Source of the DNA: Duodenibacillus massiliensis | Lineage (GTDB): Bacteria > Pseudomonadota > Gammaproteobacteria > Burkholderiales > Burkholderiaceae_F | Reading direction: 5' to 3' | Assembly: GCF_900128485.1 (NCBI RefSeq) | Contig: NZ_LT635861.1 | Span: 358,972 to 422,971 of the forward strand | DNA length: 64,000 nt | Part shown: positions 63,144 to 64,000 of the stretch, piece by piece | How the letters are laid out: every line of letters begins with the position of its first letter | How positions within the stretch are numbered: position 1 is the first letter of the stretch | The notes under the pieces: model-generated | Databases searched by the model: none | Seen by the model: only the letters and a program-made list of their open reading frames with translations | Told to the model about the DNA's origin: nothing | Position numbers and translations under genes: made by a program

Positions 63144-64000
63144 CTAAACAACCCGCGCTTGAAAGCGCGGGGTTTCCTGACACGGTGCAGGCTTTCCCGT
63201 AACAGGCAAGGTTTTTGAGGCCTTGTCTGCCCGGGCGTCCCCTGCACCACAGGAACATTTAAAACGCAACCGCTCTACGGGGACGGGCTTCATCAGCTCG
63301 ATCCGTCGGTTCCGGCGAAGGACTGCTTCGTCTTGCCGATTCGCTGGTTTGTACTGCACTATCGATCCGGCGTTCCCTGAGACTTGTTTGTGCCTCGCAA
63401 GCGCTGATTGCTCAGCCTTCAGATCGTAGCTGTCAGTGGCGGGATCCGCAAAATACAGGTTCATGGCGGCCGCAAGGTCGCGGTCCATGTACCAGCCCGT
63501 ATCTCCCAACTGATGACTTCTCTCCCAAAGAGCTTTCTTCCGGTACGTTCCCGTTTCGGGATCGTGCTGACTCAGGCGCAGTTTCCGGGGACTGACTTTC
63601 ACCACACAACAGCCGGCGCTTTCAGCCTTACTTGTCATCCGGGTTATCAATCCTGCAATACCGCTTTTGCCCAAACTCTTGCCGTATCCGGATCTCTGAA
63701 ATGCTTTGTATGAGTTCTTCTCCACAATGACGGTGCCGGCCCGGCCGAACACCTGGTTAATCACTTCGCCGTGCAGGCAACGGCGGGTTTGCGCCTGGCG
63801 GCGGTACAGATCCGCAAGTTTTGCCCTTGTTGCCTTATAGGTCTTGGATTCCTTCCAGACAATCTTTTTTCCGGCGGCTTTAACGGTGCCGTCCGCGTTG
63901 TAGCACTCCCGATTCGTGTCTCTGCGGGAGCGGTCCATGGCACGTAAAAGACGCGCAATCTCCTTTTCCTGAGAGACAGTGCCCGCGCTCACCAAAATCT
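63144..64000 (-). CDS. tnpB: TnpB RNA-guided nuclease of an IS200/IS605-type element (5' end outside window)
   Basis: Minus-strand frame open at the window edge; 285 codons visible. RuvC-II is AGTVIVEKNSYKAF (Glu) and RuvC-III is WYMDRDLAAAMN (Asp); RuvC-I should lie beyond the edge. Between them is KVSPRKLRLSQHDPETGTYRKKALWERSHQL, the form seen in TnpB groups that lack the usual CxxC zinc ribbon. The stop TAG at 63146-63144 follows a right-end hairpin (63152-63160 with 63163-63171). A C-terminal tail of about 100 residues follows RuvC-III. No tnpA is visible. The guide-bearing reRNA should start inside the 3' end of the gene and run past the right end. Confidence 0.82.
   Translation of the reverse strand, partial: ILVSAGTVSQEKEIARLLRAMDRSRRDTNRECYNADGTVKAAGKKIVWKESKTYKATRAKLADLYRRQAQTRRCLHGEVINQVFGRAGTVIVEKNSYKAFQRSGYGKSLGKSGIAGLITRMTSKAESAGCCVVKVSPRKLRLSQHDPETGTYRKKALWERSHQLGDTGWYMDRDLAAAMNLYFADPATDSYDLKAEQSALARHKQVSGNAGSIVQYKPANRQDEAVLRRNRRIELMKPVPVERLRFKCSCGAGDARADKASKTLPVTGKPAPCQETPRFQARVV
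63147..63240 (-). ncRNA. Predicted TnpB right-end RNA (reRNA/omegaRNA) region
   Basis: In TnpB systems the guide RNA comes from the 3' end of tnpB and the element's right end. Here this stretch has a paired AGACAAGGCCTC/TTGCCTGT-like segment and the terminal CCCGCGCTT/AAGCGCGGG hairpin. The guide would begin just outside the element, near 63143, reading CCTCGACCGCATTCTC. Ends are estimates. Confidence 0.5.

Overview
This window looks like a chromosomal piece of a gut-type betaproteobacterium in Burkholderiales, most likely Sutterellaceae (Sutterella/Parasutterella-like). The inference rests on the dcw and housekeeping gene repertoire, a SKHxSAWE-type PlsC, an orphan rnfB next to nth, a giant ESPR-type autotransporter and a flavocytochrome c-like pseudogene. 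No database search was possible, so the family placement is inference.

Layout. 1-4478: glyQ (5' end cut by the window edge), glyS, plsC-like acyltransferase and a YgjP-type metallopeptidase. 4550-20761: a compact division and cell-wall (dcw) cluster, mraZ-rsmH-ftsL-ftsI-murE-murF-mraY-murD-ftsW-murG-murC-ddlB-ftsQ-ftsA, with many stop/start overlaps and a three-unit MraZ box ahead of mraZ. 20762-38871: instead of continuing into ftsZ, the cluster is interrupted by about 18 kb. This part holds an AlpA-like regulator, a frameshifted phage polyvalent protein (barnase-like RNase plus HExxH domain), an IS3 transposase remnant, a broken flavoprotein gene, a 1711-aa autotransporter with a C10 tract upstream, a small helix-turn-helix protein, a tRNA His-Arg-Pro operon, then trpC, ung and tamA-tamB. 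38872-44519: ftsZ and lpxC resume the dcw order, followed by a convergent DUF721/DciA-like gene and secA. 44650-47530: argJ, a DUF815 ATPase and a Nudix hydrolase. 47527-59000: a minus-strand housekeeping block (yacG, coaE, dus, a Tat-exported metallo-beta-lactamase-fold protein, an H-NS-like protein, nth, rnfB, ferredoxin reductase, ferredoxin, an unrecognised 431-aa protein, UPF0210, an ACT protein, tatD, lolD, lolE).

The right end carries two RNA-guided-nuclease elements of the IS200/IS605 type. An intact IscB (425 aa, RuvC and HNH residues all present) with a structured upstream omegaRNA region sits between ybaK and lolE. A TnpB element, running off the window edge, lies behind ogt/MGMT and next to a 3' gene fragment. 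Neither has a visible tnpA. Their right-end hairpins are similar and both overlap the nuclease stop codon.

How the genes work together: the dcw genes build meso-DAP-type peptidoglycan and the septum. lolDE, tamAB, lpxC and plsC serve the outer membrane, and secA feeds the export pathway the autotransporter would use. The mobile remnants cluster between ftsA and the tRNA operon and downstream of lolE, which are the most plastic stretches here.
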